DNA of 64,000 nucleotides from Actinopolymorpha pittospori (GTDB taxonomy: Bacteria; Actinomycetota; Actinomycetes; Propionibacteriales; Actinopolymorphaceae), in contig NZ_JADBEM010000001.1 in NCBI RefSeq assembly GCF_014873875.1, forward strand, positions 5,332,001 through 5,396,000, given 5' to 3'. A program made the translations under genes and the position numbers. Of this stretch, positions 8,110 to 16,164 are shown piece by piece; position 1 is the stretch's first letter, and the number at the start of each line of letters is the position of its first letter. Below the pieces are notes generated by a model, which was given only the letters and a program-made list of their open reading frames with translations, was not told the DNA's origin and made no database searches.

Positions 8110-8868
8110 TTACTTGGTCGCCACGACGGACTTGGTGGACAGGTTGACGACGAAGTCGAACGTGCTGAGGTACGTGCCGCTCGCCGTGGAGACCATCAGT
8201 TGGGCGCAGCGCTGCTTGCCGCACTCCTGACCGGACTTCGTCGTCCCGTCGTAGACCCAGGACCCGGCGACGTACTCGACCTGGTCCGCGGAGATCACCG
8301 GCACACCCTCAGACGCCTCGAACTCCTTCTTGAACGACAGCGCCTCCTCCGAACGGATCGCGATCTCGATGGCGGTGTCCGCCTCGGTGCTCGTGGTGGG
8401 CGGCTGCAGGTTGGTGCCCTTCGTCGATGTCGCGACCTTGCCCGCCGCGAGGTCGACGACCTGGTTGAGGACGGAGTTGGTCGCGTAGTCGTACAGAACG
8501 ACGAGGGCGCTCCGGGCCTTGGTCTTGACGGCCTGCTCCGGGAGGTCGACGTAGAGCACCTCCGGCGCGGAGGTGCCGTTCACGTCGGTGGCGCCGGCCG
8601 CGGACGCGTCCGAGGTGGCGACGTGGATGGCGTAGCCGACCTCGTCGGTGCTGAGGGGGTCGCGCCCAGAGCCGAGTTCGGGCCTGGTGGTGGGGAGAGT
8701 TCCGTCTCCGACTTTCGTGAAGGCCCCGCTTCCGTTGCCGTCGTCGGCGCCGCTGACACCTTGCTGGTTGAGCAGCAGGGCAGCGGTCACGGTGACGCAG
8801 GCGAGGAGGACGGCGACCGCGAAGGCGAGCGGTCTTCTCCGCCACGCTCCGCTGAACGACGCACTCAC
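8110..8868 (-). CDS. Exported protein, probable accessory subunit of the amine oxidase (tyramine oxidase subunit B-like)
   Basis: A 252-residue protein with a positively charged start and one membrane segment (residues about 12-33), so it is exported or anchored. The mature region reads like the small alpha/beta N2/N3 domains of copper amine oxidases (VLYVDLPEQAVKTKARSALVVLYDYATNSVLNQVVDL), followed by SEEALSFKKEFEASEGVPVISADQVEYV. It ends 15 bases before the catalytic subunit start, on the same strand. The GTG at 8868 has AAGGAG seven bases upstream. Actinobacterial databases use the name tyramine oxidase subunit B for such proteins; assignment here rests on recognition of the pattern and the pairing. 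A pair QECGKQRC may form a disulphide. Confidence 0.65.
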   Translation of the reverse strand: MSASFSGAWRRRPLAFAVAVLLACVTVTAALLLNQQGVSGADDGNGSGAFTKVGDGTLPTTRPELGSGRDPLSTDEVGYAIHVATSDASAAGATDVNGTSAPEVLYVDLPEQAVKTKARSALVVLYDYATNSVLNQVVDLAAGKVATSTKGTNLQPPTTSTEADTAIEIAIRSEEALSFKKEFEASEGVPVISADQVEYVAGSWVYDGTTKSGQECGKQRCAQLMVSTASGTYLSTFDFVVNLSTKSVVATK

Positions 8869-9054
8869 ATGCTCTCCTTGGGATCCGGTGGTTCCCGTGG
8901 CCCAGCGGCCACGGAAGGTGACGCATCCATCGCAGGCCAGAGGCTAGGAACGCCGCGCGTCAGCTGATCACCTCCCAGGTTTCCCGCAGATCTCACTCCG
9001 GTGGCGGAGGTAAACAGTGGGACGGCGTCAAATGAGACTCCGCTGGCGGCGTGG

Positions 9055-9114
9055 ATGCGTCGTGGAGTGCGTCGCTGGGTGCGTCGCTGGGTGCGTCGCA
9101 GGGTGCGTCGCAGG
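9055..9114. repeat. 12-bp tandem repeat, about five copies
   Basis: Four adjacent copies of GTGCGTCGCTGG or GTGCGTCGCAGG occupy 9067-9114, preceded by a degenerate copy at 9055-9066 (ATGCGTCGTGGA). The first two full copies carry CTGG and the last two CAGG, so the array grew by duplication of diverged units. It sits in the divergent control region between the amine oxidase and ABC exporter genes; function unknown. Confidence 0.85.
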
Positions 9115-9162
9115 TGGAGGTGAGCCGGTGCGGCCTGGGTCGGGGTGGCCAGGTAAACGGGA

Positions 9163-9192
9163 TTGACCTCGCCGCTCGACGCGCCCTAATGT
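9163..9192 (+). promoter_or_regulatory. Sigma70-like promoter of the ABC-2 exporter operon
   Basis: TTGACC (9163-9168), an 18-base spacer and TAATGT (9187-9192) match the actinobacterial housekeeping promoter closely. A start near 9199 would give a leader of about 130 bases before the GTG of the ATPase gene. Confidence 0.55.
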
Positions 9193-9330
9193 GCAGGTGG
9201 CAGCCGCACCACGGAAGTGCCTCAGGGTATGACACCGCCCGGCGAGATTTGGTGGATCAGCTCTGCGCCCCCCGCGCATTGACGCTGCCCGGTCCGAACC
9301 ACCATCACACCTCGGAAGCGGTGCTCACAC

Positions 9331-10371
9331 GTGACGTCCGTTCACGCTCCCCTGGATCAGCCTGCCGTCATCGCGGTCGCTGGCCTCACCAAGACCTACA
9401 CGTTCCACCAACAAGGTGCCGGCCTGGCCGGCGCCCTGCGAAGTCTCGTCCGCAGAACCTACGAGACGCGCCTCGCGGTCGAGCGCATCGACTTCACGAT
9501 CGGGCGTGGCGAGGTCGTCGGCCTGCTCGGTCCGAACGGCGCCGGCAAGACCACCACGCTGAAGATGCTCTCCGGCCTGCTCTACCCGACCTCCGGTGAA
9601 GTGGAGGTCCTCGGCCACACGCCGTCGAAGCGCAAGCCCGACTACCTGCGCCGCATCGCCCTCGTCATGGGCCAGAAGACCATGCTCTGGTGGGATGTGC
9701 CGGCGATGGAGAGTCTGCTCCTGCACAAGGACATGTACGACCTGACGACCGCGGAGTTCGACCGTAACGTCGCCGAGTTGGCCGACCTGCTCGAGGTACG
9801 GGACCTGCTGAACGTGCAGGTGCGCAAGGTCTCCCTCGGCGAGCGGATGAAGCTCGAGTTGATGGCGGCCCTCGTCCACCGCCCGGAGGTTCTCTTCCTG
9901 GACGAGCCGACGATCGGCCTCGACGTCGTGGCGAAGGCCCGTGTGCGCGCGTTCCTCGCCGAGGTCACCCGACGCCACGACACCACGATCCTCGTCACCA
10001 GCCACGACATGGACGACATCGAGGCGCTCTGCTCGCGGGTGATGGTCATCGACCACGGACGACTGCAGTACGACGGCAGCCTGAGTGGGCTCGTCCGGTC
10101 CGCGCGGCCGCGCAAGCTCGTCCAGGCGACCTACGCGCGAACCGTCGACGGCAGCCGACTGGCCGGCGTCGAGGGAGTCGTCGTCTCGAACCACAGCTCG
10201 GACCAGATCATCAGGCTGGAGGTCGAACGGGAACGCACCGGCGACGTGCTCGAGCAGTTGGCTCGGCTCGGCCCGCTGGTCGACCTCGACGTCGCGGACG
10301 CCGACATCGAGGACATCATGCGTGACCTGTTCCTGCGGCGTGACGCCCTGGGCACGGGTGAGGCGCGATGA
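9331..10371 (+). CDS. ABC transporter ATP-binding protein (ABC-2 type exporter)
   Basis: A 346-residue ATPase with Walker A GPNGAGKTTT (near residue 70), signature LGERMKLELMAAL, Walker B VLFLDEPTIGLD and the switch histidine in TSHDMDDIEALC. The C-terminal 100 residues resemble the extension found in ATPases of the ABC-2 exporter group with two six-helix permeases (similar to the uncharacterised DUF990-type systems). The GTG start at 9331 has no strong ribosome-binding site. Its stop overlaps the first permease start (ATGA), so subunits are made in a coupled way. Substrate unknown; many such systems export antibiotics or lipids. Confidence 0.9.
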   Translation: MTSVHAPLDQPAVIAVAGLTKTYTFHQQGAGLAGALRSLVRRTYETRLAVERIDFTIGRGEVVGLLGPNGAGKTTTLKMLSGLLYPTSGEVEVLGHTPSKRKPDYLRRIALVMGQKTMLWWDVPAMESLLLHKDMYDLTTAEFDRNVAELADLLEVRDLLNVQVRKVSLGERMKLELMAALVHRPEVLFLDEPTIGLDVVAKARVRAFLAEVTRRHDTTILVTSHDMDDIEALCSRVMVIDHGRLQYDGSLSGLVRSARPRKLVQATYARTVDGSRLAGVEGVVVSNHSSDQIIRLEVERERTGDVLEQLARLGPLVDLDVADADIEDIMRDLFLRRDALGTGEAR

Positions 10372-11180
10372 CGACCTTCCGGCGTCACGCACGCGTCCTT
10401 CGCCGGATGACCGCGGCCCACATCGCCATGTCCCTGACGTACCGCGGCGAGTGGCTCGTCTACATGGCGGCCAACATCAGTGTGCCGATCATCTCGCTCC
10501 TCATCTGGCGAACGGCGCTCGCGAACGGCGCGCAACTCCCGATTGACGAGGAGTTCGTCACGACCTACTTCGTTCTGCTGAGCGTCGTCACGATGGCCAC
10601 CTCGTCGTGGCTGACGACCTTCCTGGCGCGCGACATCAGGCTCGGCAAGCTGTCCAGCTGGATGGTACGGCCGGCCTCGCTGCTGCTGACCTTCGTCGCC
10701 AACAACCTCTCGGAGAAGGTCATGAAGACCTTCGCCCTGCTGCCGATGATCGGTGTGCTCTGGTGGGTCTTCCACGACTCGATGCACTTCCCGGCCGGCG
10801 GCGGTCACCTGGCGCTGTTCGCGACAAGCATCGTTCTCGCCGCCGTGCTGGTGTTCACGATCGACATTCTGGTCGCCTCGCTCGCCTTCTGGATGGACGA
10901 CGTGGCCGCCCTGCATCAGGCGCGTCAGCTCATCGCGAACGTGCTGTCCGGCTCGATCGTTCCGCTCGCGCTGATGCCGGACTGGTCGCGGGGCTTCGTC
11001 GACATCCAGCCGTTCCGCTACACGGTGTCGTTTCCGGTCGAGATCCTCGCCGGTGACCTGTCGGGCGCCGAACTCCTCACCGGCATGGGTGTTCAGCTCG
11101 GTTATGTTCTCGTGTTCGGTGTCCTCGCCCGCCTCGTGTGGACGGCCGGGCTCCGGGGCTACTCGGCGGTGGGCGCATGA
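10368..11180 (+). CDS. ABC-2 type exporter permease, first subunit
   Basis: A 270-residue membrane protein with about six predicted helices and no soluble domain. It starts with ATG at 10368, overlapping the ATPase stop by four bases. The N-terminus (HIAMSLTYRGEWLVYMAANISVPIISLLIWRTAL) and the C-terminal hydrophobic end are typical of the six-helix permeases that pair with ATPases of this type. It forms a heterodimeric channel with the next gene product, to which it is also coupled by an ATGA overlap. Confidence 0.88.
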   Translation: MTTFRRHARVLRRMTAAHIAMSLTYRGEWLVYMAANISVPIISLLIWRTALANGAQLPIDEEFVTTYFVLLSVVTMATSSWLTTFLARDIRLGKLSSWMVRPASLLLTFVANNLSEKVMKTFALLPMIGVLWWVFHDSMHFPAGGGHLALFATSIVLAAVLVFTIDILVASLAFWMDDVAALHQARQLIANVLSGSIVPLALMPDWSRGFVDIQPFRYTVSFPVEILAGDLSGAELLTGMGVQLGYVLVFGVLARLVWTAGLRGYSAVGA

Positions 11181-12031
11181 CGACGCGGACCCGTACGTAC
11201 GCGGAAGCGCGACGACCTCTCGACCGCACCTGGTGGAACCGGCAGGAGCGGCATGTCCGGCTGTGGCGACGATTCGTGTCGCAGGCGATCGTGCGCGAGA
11301 CGCACTACCGTGCGCACTTTCTGACGACGTTGGTCGTCGGGCTGGTGCAACTCGGGCTTGCGCTCGTGCCGATCCTGTTGCTGTACGGCTACACCGACGA
11401 CGTGCGGGGCTGGACCCAGCCGGACGTGATCACGCTCGTCGGCCTGTACCAGGTCGTCACCGGGGTCCTCGCCACGTTCGTCGCGCCCAACCTGACGCGG
11501 ATGACGACCTACATCACCGAGGGCGAGCTCGACGCGGTCCTCGTTCGGCCGGTGTCGAGCCAGTTCTACCTGACGCTGCGGTGGGTCAACGTCGCCGAAC
11601 TCGGCAACGTCGCGAGCGGGGTGCTCCTGCTCGTGTTCGGGCTCATCCGGTCGGGTGCGAACCCGAACCCGCTCGAGATCCTCCAGGCGGTGGTGCTCGC
11701 CACCTGTGGGACGGTGTTGCTCGCCACCGTGTGGTGCGCGATGTCGTTCACCGCGTTCTGGCTCCAGTCGGTGAACCCCGTCGCCTTCCTCTACACCAAT
11801 CTGCTGGAGTCGGGGCGGTACCCGCTGGTGTTCTTCCCGACCGCCGTTCGCGCCTTCCTCACGTTCGCGTTCCCGGTCGCGTTCGCATCGACGTTCCCCG
11901 CGCGGGCCCTACGCGGCGACCTTGGATGGCTGCCGGTCGTGGGAGGTCTCGGCCTCGCCGTGGTGGCGGTGCTGCTCGTGCGTGCGCAGTGGCGCCGCGG
12001 CCTTCGGTCCTACGCCAGCGCCAGCAGCTAG
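11177..12031 (+). CDS. ABC-2 type exporter permease, second subunit
   Basis: A 284-residue membrane protein with about six predicted helices, beginning at the ATG that overlaps the stop of the first permease. The segment EGELDAVLVRPVSSQFYLTLRW is a conserved cytoplasmic loop of this permease family and probably contacts the ATPase. Both permeases contain the pattern of a charged loop followed by a V-R-P motif (WMVRPASLLLTF in the first, LVRPVSSQFYLT here), showing that they are paralogues. The operon seems to end here; the next gene begins 168 bases later. Confidence 0.88.
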   Translation: MTTRTRTYAEARRPLDRTWWNRQERHVRLWRRFVSQAIVRETHYRAHFLTTLVVGLVQLGLALVPILLLYGYTDDVRGWTQPDVITLVGLYQVVTGVLATFVAPNLTRMTTYITEGELDAVLVRPVSSQFYLTLRWVNVAELGNVASGVLLLVFGLIRSGANPNPLEILQAVVLATCGTVLLATVWCAMSFTAFWLQSVNPVAFLYTNLLESGRYPLVFFPTAVRAFLTFAFPVAFASTFPARALRGDLGWLPVVGGLGLAVVAVLLVRAQWRRGLRSYASASS

Positions 12032-12198
12032 CGACCCTGCGGGACGAAGACCGCGAATTCCGCTGCCGTGACCGGACGGTGAGGTTCCGGTGACGGCCAG
12101 ACGATGGTCGAATCGGAAGCCACGGGTGACGATCATGGTCGAACGAACAGCGTCCCTCTCAGGCAGGTGTTCCTTCCTCGAGCGATGGGAGTCGAGTG

Positions 12199-12972
12199 AT
12201 GGCTGACCGGTTGCCCCTTCTGACCTCGAAACAGATGGCGCAGTTCGTCGCGGCGGGGTTCGTGCGGTTCGACGCGGTCGTCGATCCGGCGATCGGCGAC
12301 GCCATGGCGGCAGAGCTCGACAGTGGTCGCGCACTGCCCCGGGCGGGCCGCCCGCTCGAGTCGGTGTACCCGGACGGGTCGCCGTTCCAGCGGATGCTCC
12401 AGACCCCGGTCGTGGCGGGGGCGATCCGCAGCCTGGTCGGACCGGACGCCTTCGCCCACAACCACGACACCCACGTACGTCCCGCCGACCACGGCAGCGC
12501 CCAGCCCCTGCACGCCGACCAGATCGCCGAGCTCCGCGTGTCCCGGGACGTCTCGAGCGGCTTCGACCTCACCGTCATGTACTACCCGAGGGAGGTGACG
12601 CTGGAGATGGGCGGCACGCTGGTGGTCCCCGGCAGTCACCTCCGTCAGATCCAGGGCGCCGACATCGGCCGCTACCAGAACCTCCGGGGGCAGGTTCCGA
12701 TGGTGTGCCCGGCAGGCACGGTGACGCTGCTGCACCACGGCATCTGGCACTGCGGGCGCCGCAACGACGGTGACCGACCGCGTTACATGTTCCGGGTGCG
12801 GATCCATCCGACCGTCCCGCAGGTGCGGCTGTGGGACACCAGCGACCTCGACGAGCCCGAGGTGGCGAGGATCCTTCGCCAACGCTTCGACTGGTACGAG
12901 CTCGCCTCCGCGCGGCACGAGCTGATCAACCGGACGCGGATGTGGCTCGGCCTGACCGGCGAACCGGCGTAG
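12199..12972 (+). CDS. Phytanoyl-CoA dioxygenase (PhyH) family protein
   Basis: A 257-residue Fe(II)/2-oxoglutarate oxygenase-like protein. The iron ligands are visible as H105-A-D107 (LHADQ) and distal H184 in GIWHCGRRNDGDRPRYMFRV, whose following arginines would bind 2-oxoglutarate. The core VPGSHLRQIQG is typical. The ATG at 12199 is used; a GTG three bases earlier is equally possible. It stands alone between the ABC exporter and the zinc dehydrogenase, all on the same strand, and could belong to either unit. It is only distantly similar to the PhyH gene at the left edge. Confidence 0.88.
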   Translation: MADRLPLLTSKQMAQFVAAGFVRFDAVVDPAIGDAMAAELDSGRALPRAGRPLESVYPDGSPFQRMLQTPVVAGAIRSLVGPDAFAHNHDTHVRPADHGSAQPLHADQIAELRVSRDVSSGFDLTVMYYPREVTLEMGGTLVVPGSHLRQIQGADIGRYQNLRGQVPMVCPAGTVTLLHHGIWHCGRRNDGDRPRYMFRVRIHPTVPQVRLWDTSDLDEPEVARILRQRFDWYELASARHELINRTRMWLGLTGEPA

Positions 12973-13064
12973 CGAGAGGGGAGCGCGCGCCCAGCGGTGA
13001 AGGCGTTCGGGCCCGAAGGTACGGCACTCGACCTTGACCGGCGGGGACGACCGCAGCACACTCG

Positions 13065-13078
13065 TGTTCGTTCGAACA
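13065..13078. promoter_or_regulatory. Probable DeoR operator upstream of the zinc dehydrogenase
   Basis: The sequence TGTTCGTTCGAACA is an inverted repeat TGTTCG-N2-CGAACA, 80 bases before the dehydrogenase start. Its core TTCG-N2-CGAA is like sites bound by DeoR/GlpR-type repressors, and a DeoR gene lies in the same cluster. The identical 14-mer occurs at 17160-17173. A weak promoter-like pair, TTGACC at 13034 and CACACT at 13057, precedes it, so a bound repressor would cover the transcription start. Confidence 0.7.
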
Positions 13079-13157
13079 TCAGTGGTCGCGGCGACACGTA
13101 CGAGACAGGCCCACCTGCCGCAGGGTAGGTCGGAGCCGGGTCACGGAGGGCAGCGAC

Positions 13158-14177
13158 GTGCGAGCGGCAGTCCTGGACAGCGTCGGACGGATACGGATCG
13201 TCGAGACCGAGGAACCTTGTCCGGCATCGGACGAGGTGCTCGTGCGAATGCGGGCGGTCGGCATCTGCGGCTCTGACCGGCACGCCTTTCAGGGTCACCA
13301 TCCCTTCCGGCGTCCACCGGTCGTCCTGGGGCACGAGGGAGCCGGACTTGTCGCCCAGGTAGCTCCCGGAGGGCGGTTGCGCGTCGGTGATCGGGTCGCG
13401 ATCATGCCGGTGCTGTCGTGCTGGGACTGCCGGCTCTGTGAGGTCGGCCTGTCCCACCTGTGTCCGCACAAACGCGTTCCCGGCGTGGGCTGGCAGGGGC
13501 TGCTCACGGAGTACGTCGTAGCACCGGAACGCGTGCTGTTTCCGCTCGCCGACGACATCAGCTACGGCGAGGGAGCGATGGTGGAGCCCGTGGCAGTCGC
13601 GTGGCACACCAACCAGGTCGGCGGGGTCGTGTTCGGTGACTCGCTCGCGGTACTCGGAGCGGGGGCGATCGGGACCCTCGTGGCCTGCGTCGCGAGGCTG
13701 CGCGGGGTCGGGACCCTGGTGGTGAGCGACCTCGTGGACGCCAGGCTGCGGCGGGTCCAGGAGTTGACCGGTGCGTCCGTGGTGAATCCCTCCCGAGCCG
13801 ACGTGGTCCGGGAGGCACGGGGCCTGGCCGGGGGAGAGGGCTTCGACGTCGTGGTGCTCGCCTCGGGGCATCCCTCCTGCATGGACGAGGCACTCGCCCT
13901 GTGCCGTCCACGGGGAACGATCGTGGTGCTGCCGATGTTCGAAGGCCCGGTCATGGTGAACCTCAACCCCGCCGTCCTCGGTGAGGCGGTGATCCGCGGT
14001 TCGACGATCTACACGCCCGCCGACTTTCGGGCCGCGGTGGACGTCGTGAACCGCCGGGTGCTCGACGTCCGTCCGCTCCTGGCCGAGCCGCTGCCACTGG
14101 AGCGGACGCAGCGCGCCTTCGAGATGTGGGAGGCGAACACCGATGCCGGCAAGGTCCAGATCGACCCTGCCCGGTAG
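13158..14177 (+). CDS. Zinc-dependent medium-chain alcohol/polyol dehydrogenase
   Basis: A 339-residue MDR dehydrogenase. Catalytic zinc ligands are C37 (GICGSD), H59-E60 (LGHEGAG) and the later glutamate in MVEPVAVAWH. The structural zinc lobe has four cysteines, C88, C91, C94 and C102. The nucleotide-binding motif GAGAIG lies near residue 168, followed by an acidic residue (SDLVD) that favours NAD. Sorbitol, threonine and L-galactonate dehydrogenases are of this type. The GTG at 13158 follows a GGAGGG. It is the first gene after the DeoR-type operator and probably oxidises the polyol or aldonate that enters the pathway, which is inference from context. Confidence 0.88.
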   Translation: MRAAVLDSVGRIRIVETEEPCPASDEVLVRMRAVGICGSDRHAFQGHHPFRRPPVVLGHEGAGLVAQVAPGGRLRVGDRVAIMPVLSCWDCRLCEVGLSHLCPHKRVPGVGWQGLLTEYVVAPERVLFPLADDISYGEGAMVEPVAVAWHTNQVGGVVFGDSLAVLGAGAIGTLVACVARLRGVGTLVVSDLVDARLRRVQELTGASVVNPSRADVVREARGLAGGEGFDVVVLASGHPSCMDEALALCRPRGTIVVLPMFEGPVMVNLNPAVLGEAVIRGSTIYTPADFRAAVDVVNRRVLDVRPLLAEPLPLERTQRAFEMWEANTDAGKVQIDPAR

Positions 14178-14231
14178 CTCGGCATCGCGGTCGCACGCCG
14201 GATGAGGAGGCGGGTCAGGATCTACACTCGT

Positions 14232-14310
14232 GACCCACAACTGGGCATCGACTTCGTTGCGTCGCAGAAGCTGGCCCGGCTCGCTGGGGATCGACCATCC
14301 AACGGCATCG
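14232..14310 (+). pseudogene. Relic of a second RuBisCO-like protein gene
   Basis: This short non-coding stretch reads PQLGIDFVASQKLARLAG before it degenerates into SNGIG-like sequence. The intact RuBisCO-like gene of this window reads PQLGIDFVVFQKLARLAG followed by ADHIHTNGI at about 20310-20385. The nucleotide match is clear over about 75 bases with substitutions and small deletions, and it includes the loop leading to the catalytic lysine. It must be a remnant of a duplicated or replaced oiaX-like gene, now forming the leader region of the DeoR gene. No open frame remains. Confidence 0.75.
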
Positions 14311-14350
14311 GGACAGCTGCGAGGAGACGTGACGGGACAGTGAGCGGGCG

Positions 14351-15109
14351 ATGACCGCGGGAGGCGAGCCGGGTGGGAGACAACGCCGAGACGCGATCCT
14401 GAAGCTGCTCACGGAGTCCGAGCGGCTCGACGTCGCGGAGCTCAAGGACCAGTTCGGTGTCTCGGAGATGACGATCCGCCGCGACCTGGCCAAGTTGGCC
14501 GACGACGGGGTCATCCGCCGCGTCCACGGCGGCGCGGTCCGCTCCGAGCGGTCGCCGTTCGAGACCCGCACCGTGCAGCACGCCGCCGAGAAGCGGCGCA
14601 TCGCGCAGCGGGCGGCGGCGCTCATCACCAGCGGCGAGACCGTCGGCATCGACATCGGGACCACGGCCCACGCGGTGGCACGCGCCCTACGGGACCACTC
14701 GCTGGTCGTGGTGACGAACTCGGTCAACGTGGCGGTCGAGTTCCGCGACACACCGAGCAGGGTGATGCTCCTGGGCGGCTTCCTCGGCTCGGAGCTTTCC
14801 ACCGTCGGGTCCTTCGCCACCGCGGCGCTGCAGCGCCTGCACCTGAGCACCCTGATCCTTGGCTGCGGCGGACTCGTCTCCGACCGCGGGCTCACGTACT
14901 TCGACATCGAGGAGACCGAGGTACGCCGCGCGATGATGAACATCGCCGACCGGGTCGTCGTCGTCATGGACCGCTCGAAGTGCGACCACACCGAGACAGT
15001 CGTCCTGGCGTCGCTGGCCGAAGTCGACGTTCTCGTCACCGACGCCGAGCCGCCGGCGCAGATCCGCAAGGCTTGTCGACATCACGGCGTACAGATCATT
15101 CTCGCGTGA
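14351..15109 (+). CDS. DeoR/GlpR family transcriptional repressor
   Basis: A 252-residue protein with an N-terminal HTH (RRDAILKLLTESERLDVAELKDQFGVSEMTIRRDLAKL) including the DeoR signature and the VIRRVHGGA wing. A C-terminal sugar-phosphate-binding domain with the ribose-isomerase-like fold follows (GIDIGTTAHAVARAL, VTNSVNVA, LLGGFLG and MDRSKCDH). Such repressors release DNA upon binding a phosphorylated sugar. The ATG at 14351 lies among genes for sugar-acid catabolism; the TGTTCG-N2-CGAACA sites at 13065 and 17160 are the likely targets. The inducer is likely to be a phosphorylated intermediate such as the product of the kinase at 20710. Confidence 0.92.
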   Translation: MTAGGEPGGRQRRDAILKLLTESERLDVAELKDQFGVSEMTIRRDLAKLADDGVIRRVHGGAVRSERSPFETRTVQHAAEKRRIAQRAAALITSGETVGIDIGTTAHAVARALRDHSLVVVTNSVNVAVEFRDTPSRVMLLGGFLGSELSTVGSFATAALQRLHLSTLILGCGGLVSDRGLTYFDIEETEVRRAMMNIADRVVVVMDRSKCDHTETVVLASLAEVDVLVTDAEPPAQIRKACRHHGVQIILA

Positions 15110-15126
15110 CCCCATGGAGGCAGTCG

Positions 15127-16164
15127 ATGGCTGAGACATTCCGCGTCGGGTTGACCCGTGACTTCCTCACCGCTGAGGGACGGATCGGTTGGGGAGAGAT
15201 CGGACTGGAGGCGCTGACCTCGGCTCGGGGACTGAGCTGGGACTTCATCGACGCGGACGAGCCGGAAGTACCGGCGCGCGTCGCGGCCGCGTACGACGCC
15301 CTCATCGTCCTGGCGCCCACGGTCAGCGCGGCGACCCTGCAAGAGGCCGACCGACTCCGGCTCGTCGCACGCTTCGGCGTCGGCTACGACAACGTCGACG
15401 TCCCGTCGTGCACGGACGCCGGCGTGCTGCTCACCATCACCCCGGACGGCGTACGTCGCCCGGTCGCCGTCGCCGCGCTGACCATGATGCTCGCCCTGAT
15501 GCACCGGGTTCGCGACAAGGACCTCCTGGTGCGCACCGGACGCTGGCACGACAAGCTCGACTATCAGGGGACAAGTCCACGGGGGCGGGTGCTCGGACTG
15601 CTCGGCTGGGGCAACATCGGCCGGGAGATCTCCTCGATCAGCGCGCCGCTCGGCATGCGCCAGCTCGCCGCGGACCCCTACGCCGATCCCGCCGCCGCGG
15701 CAGCCGCGGGGGTCGGCCTGTGTGACGTGGACCGGCTGTTCTCAGAGGCGGACGTCATCGTGGTCACCTGCGCGTTGACGGCGGAGACCCACCATCTCGT
15801 CGACGCCGAGCGGCTGGCGAGGATGAAGCCCACCGCTTACCTCGTCAACATCGCGCGAGGTCCGATCGTCGACCAGAAGGCGCTCACCGCCGCGCTCGCC
15901 GAGCGGCGGATCGCCGGAGCGGCACTCGACGTGTTCGAGTCCGAGCCGCCGGCCGAGGACGATGGGTTGCTCGGCCTGGACAACGTTCTGCTCGCTCCCC
16001 ATGCCGCTGCCTGGACCGACGAGCTCGCGCTCGGCAACGGCACCAGCGCGATCCGGGCAGTGCTCGACGTGGCCGCCGGCCGAGTTCCGGCCCACGTGGT
16101 CAACCCGGAAGCCCTGAACCATCCGAAGCTGTCCCCGTTGAAGTCGAGGTCGATCGATGAGTGA
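15127..16164 (+). CDS. D-2-hydroxyacid dehydrogenase (NAD-dependent)
   Basis: A 345-residue member of the D-isomer 2-hydroxyacid dehydrogenases. The Rossmann motif GLLGWGNIGREI lies near residues 154-165. The catalytic triad is an arginine in NIARGPIVDQ, a glutamate in DVFESEP and a histidine in LLAPHAAAWTDE. These enzymes interconvert 2-oxo and D-2-hydroxy acids such as glycerate. The ATG at 15127 follows ATGGAGG. It lies 17 bases after the DeoR gene and overlaps the HpcH aldolase gene by eight bases, so it probably reduces the 2-oxoacid that the aldolase releases, or oxidises the aldonate it cleaves. Confidence 0.9.
   Translation: MAETFRVGLTRDFLTAEGRIGWGEIGLEALTSARGLSWDFIDADEPEVPARVAAAYDALIVLAPTVSAATLQEADRLRLVARFGVGYDNVDVPSCTDAGVLLTITPDGVRRPVAVAALTMMLALMHRVRDKDLLVRTGRWHDKLDYQGTSPRGRVLGLLGWGNIGREISSISAPLGMRQLAADPYADPAAAAAAGVGLCDVDRLFSEADVIVVTCALTAETHHLVDAERLARMKPTAYLVNIARGPIVDQKALTAALAERRIAGAALDVFESEPPAEDDGLLGLDNVLLAPHAAAWTDELALGNGTSAIRAVLDVAAGRVPAHVVNPEALNHPKLSPLKSRSIDE

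Larger units (their letters stand above)
8869..9330. other. Divergent intergenic region with tandem repeats and a promoter
   Basis: This 462-base gap separates the leftward amine oxidase pair from the rightward ABC exporter. It holds a block of 12-bp tandem repeats (9055-9114) and a good promoter candidate for the exporter (9163-9192). A short leftward frame across the repeats would give a monotonous THPATHPATHPA-type peptide and is not considered a gene. No other coding signal was seen. Confidence 0.6.

Noticed and set aside
6004..8967. A 987-residue rightward frame across the amine oxidase genes
   Set aside because: It is antisense to two well-supported genes with correct motifs and ribosome-binding sites, and its translation is low-complexity (arginine, valine and aspartate rich) as expected for a shadow of high-GC coding DNA.
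9028..9279. Small leftward frame with THPATHPATHPA repeats
   Set aside because: It is merely the translation of the 12-bp tandem repeat and has no start signal or conserved part.
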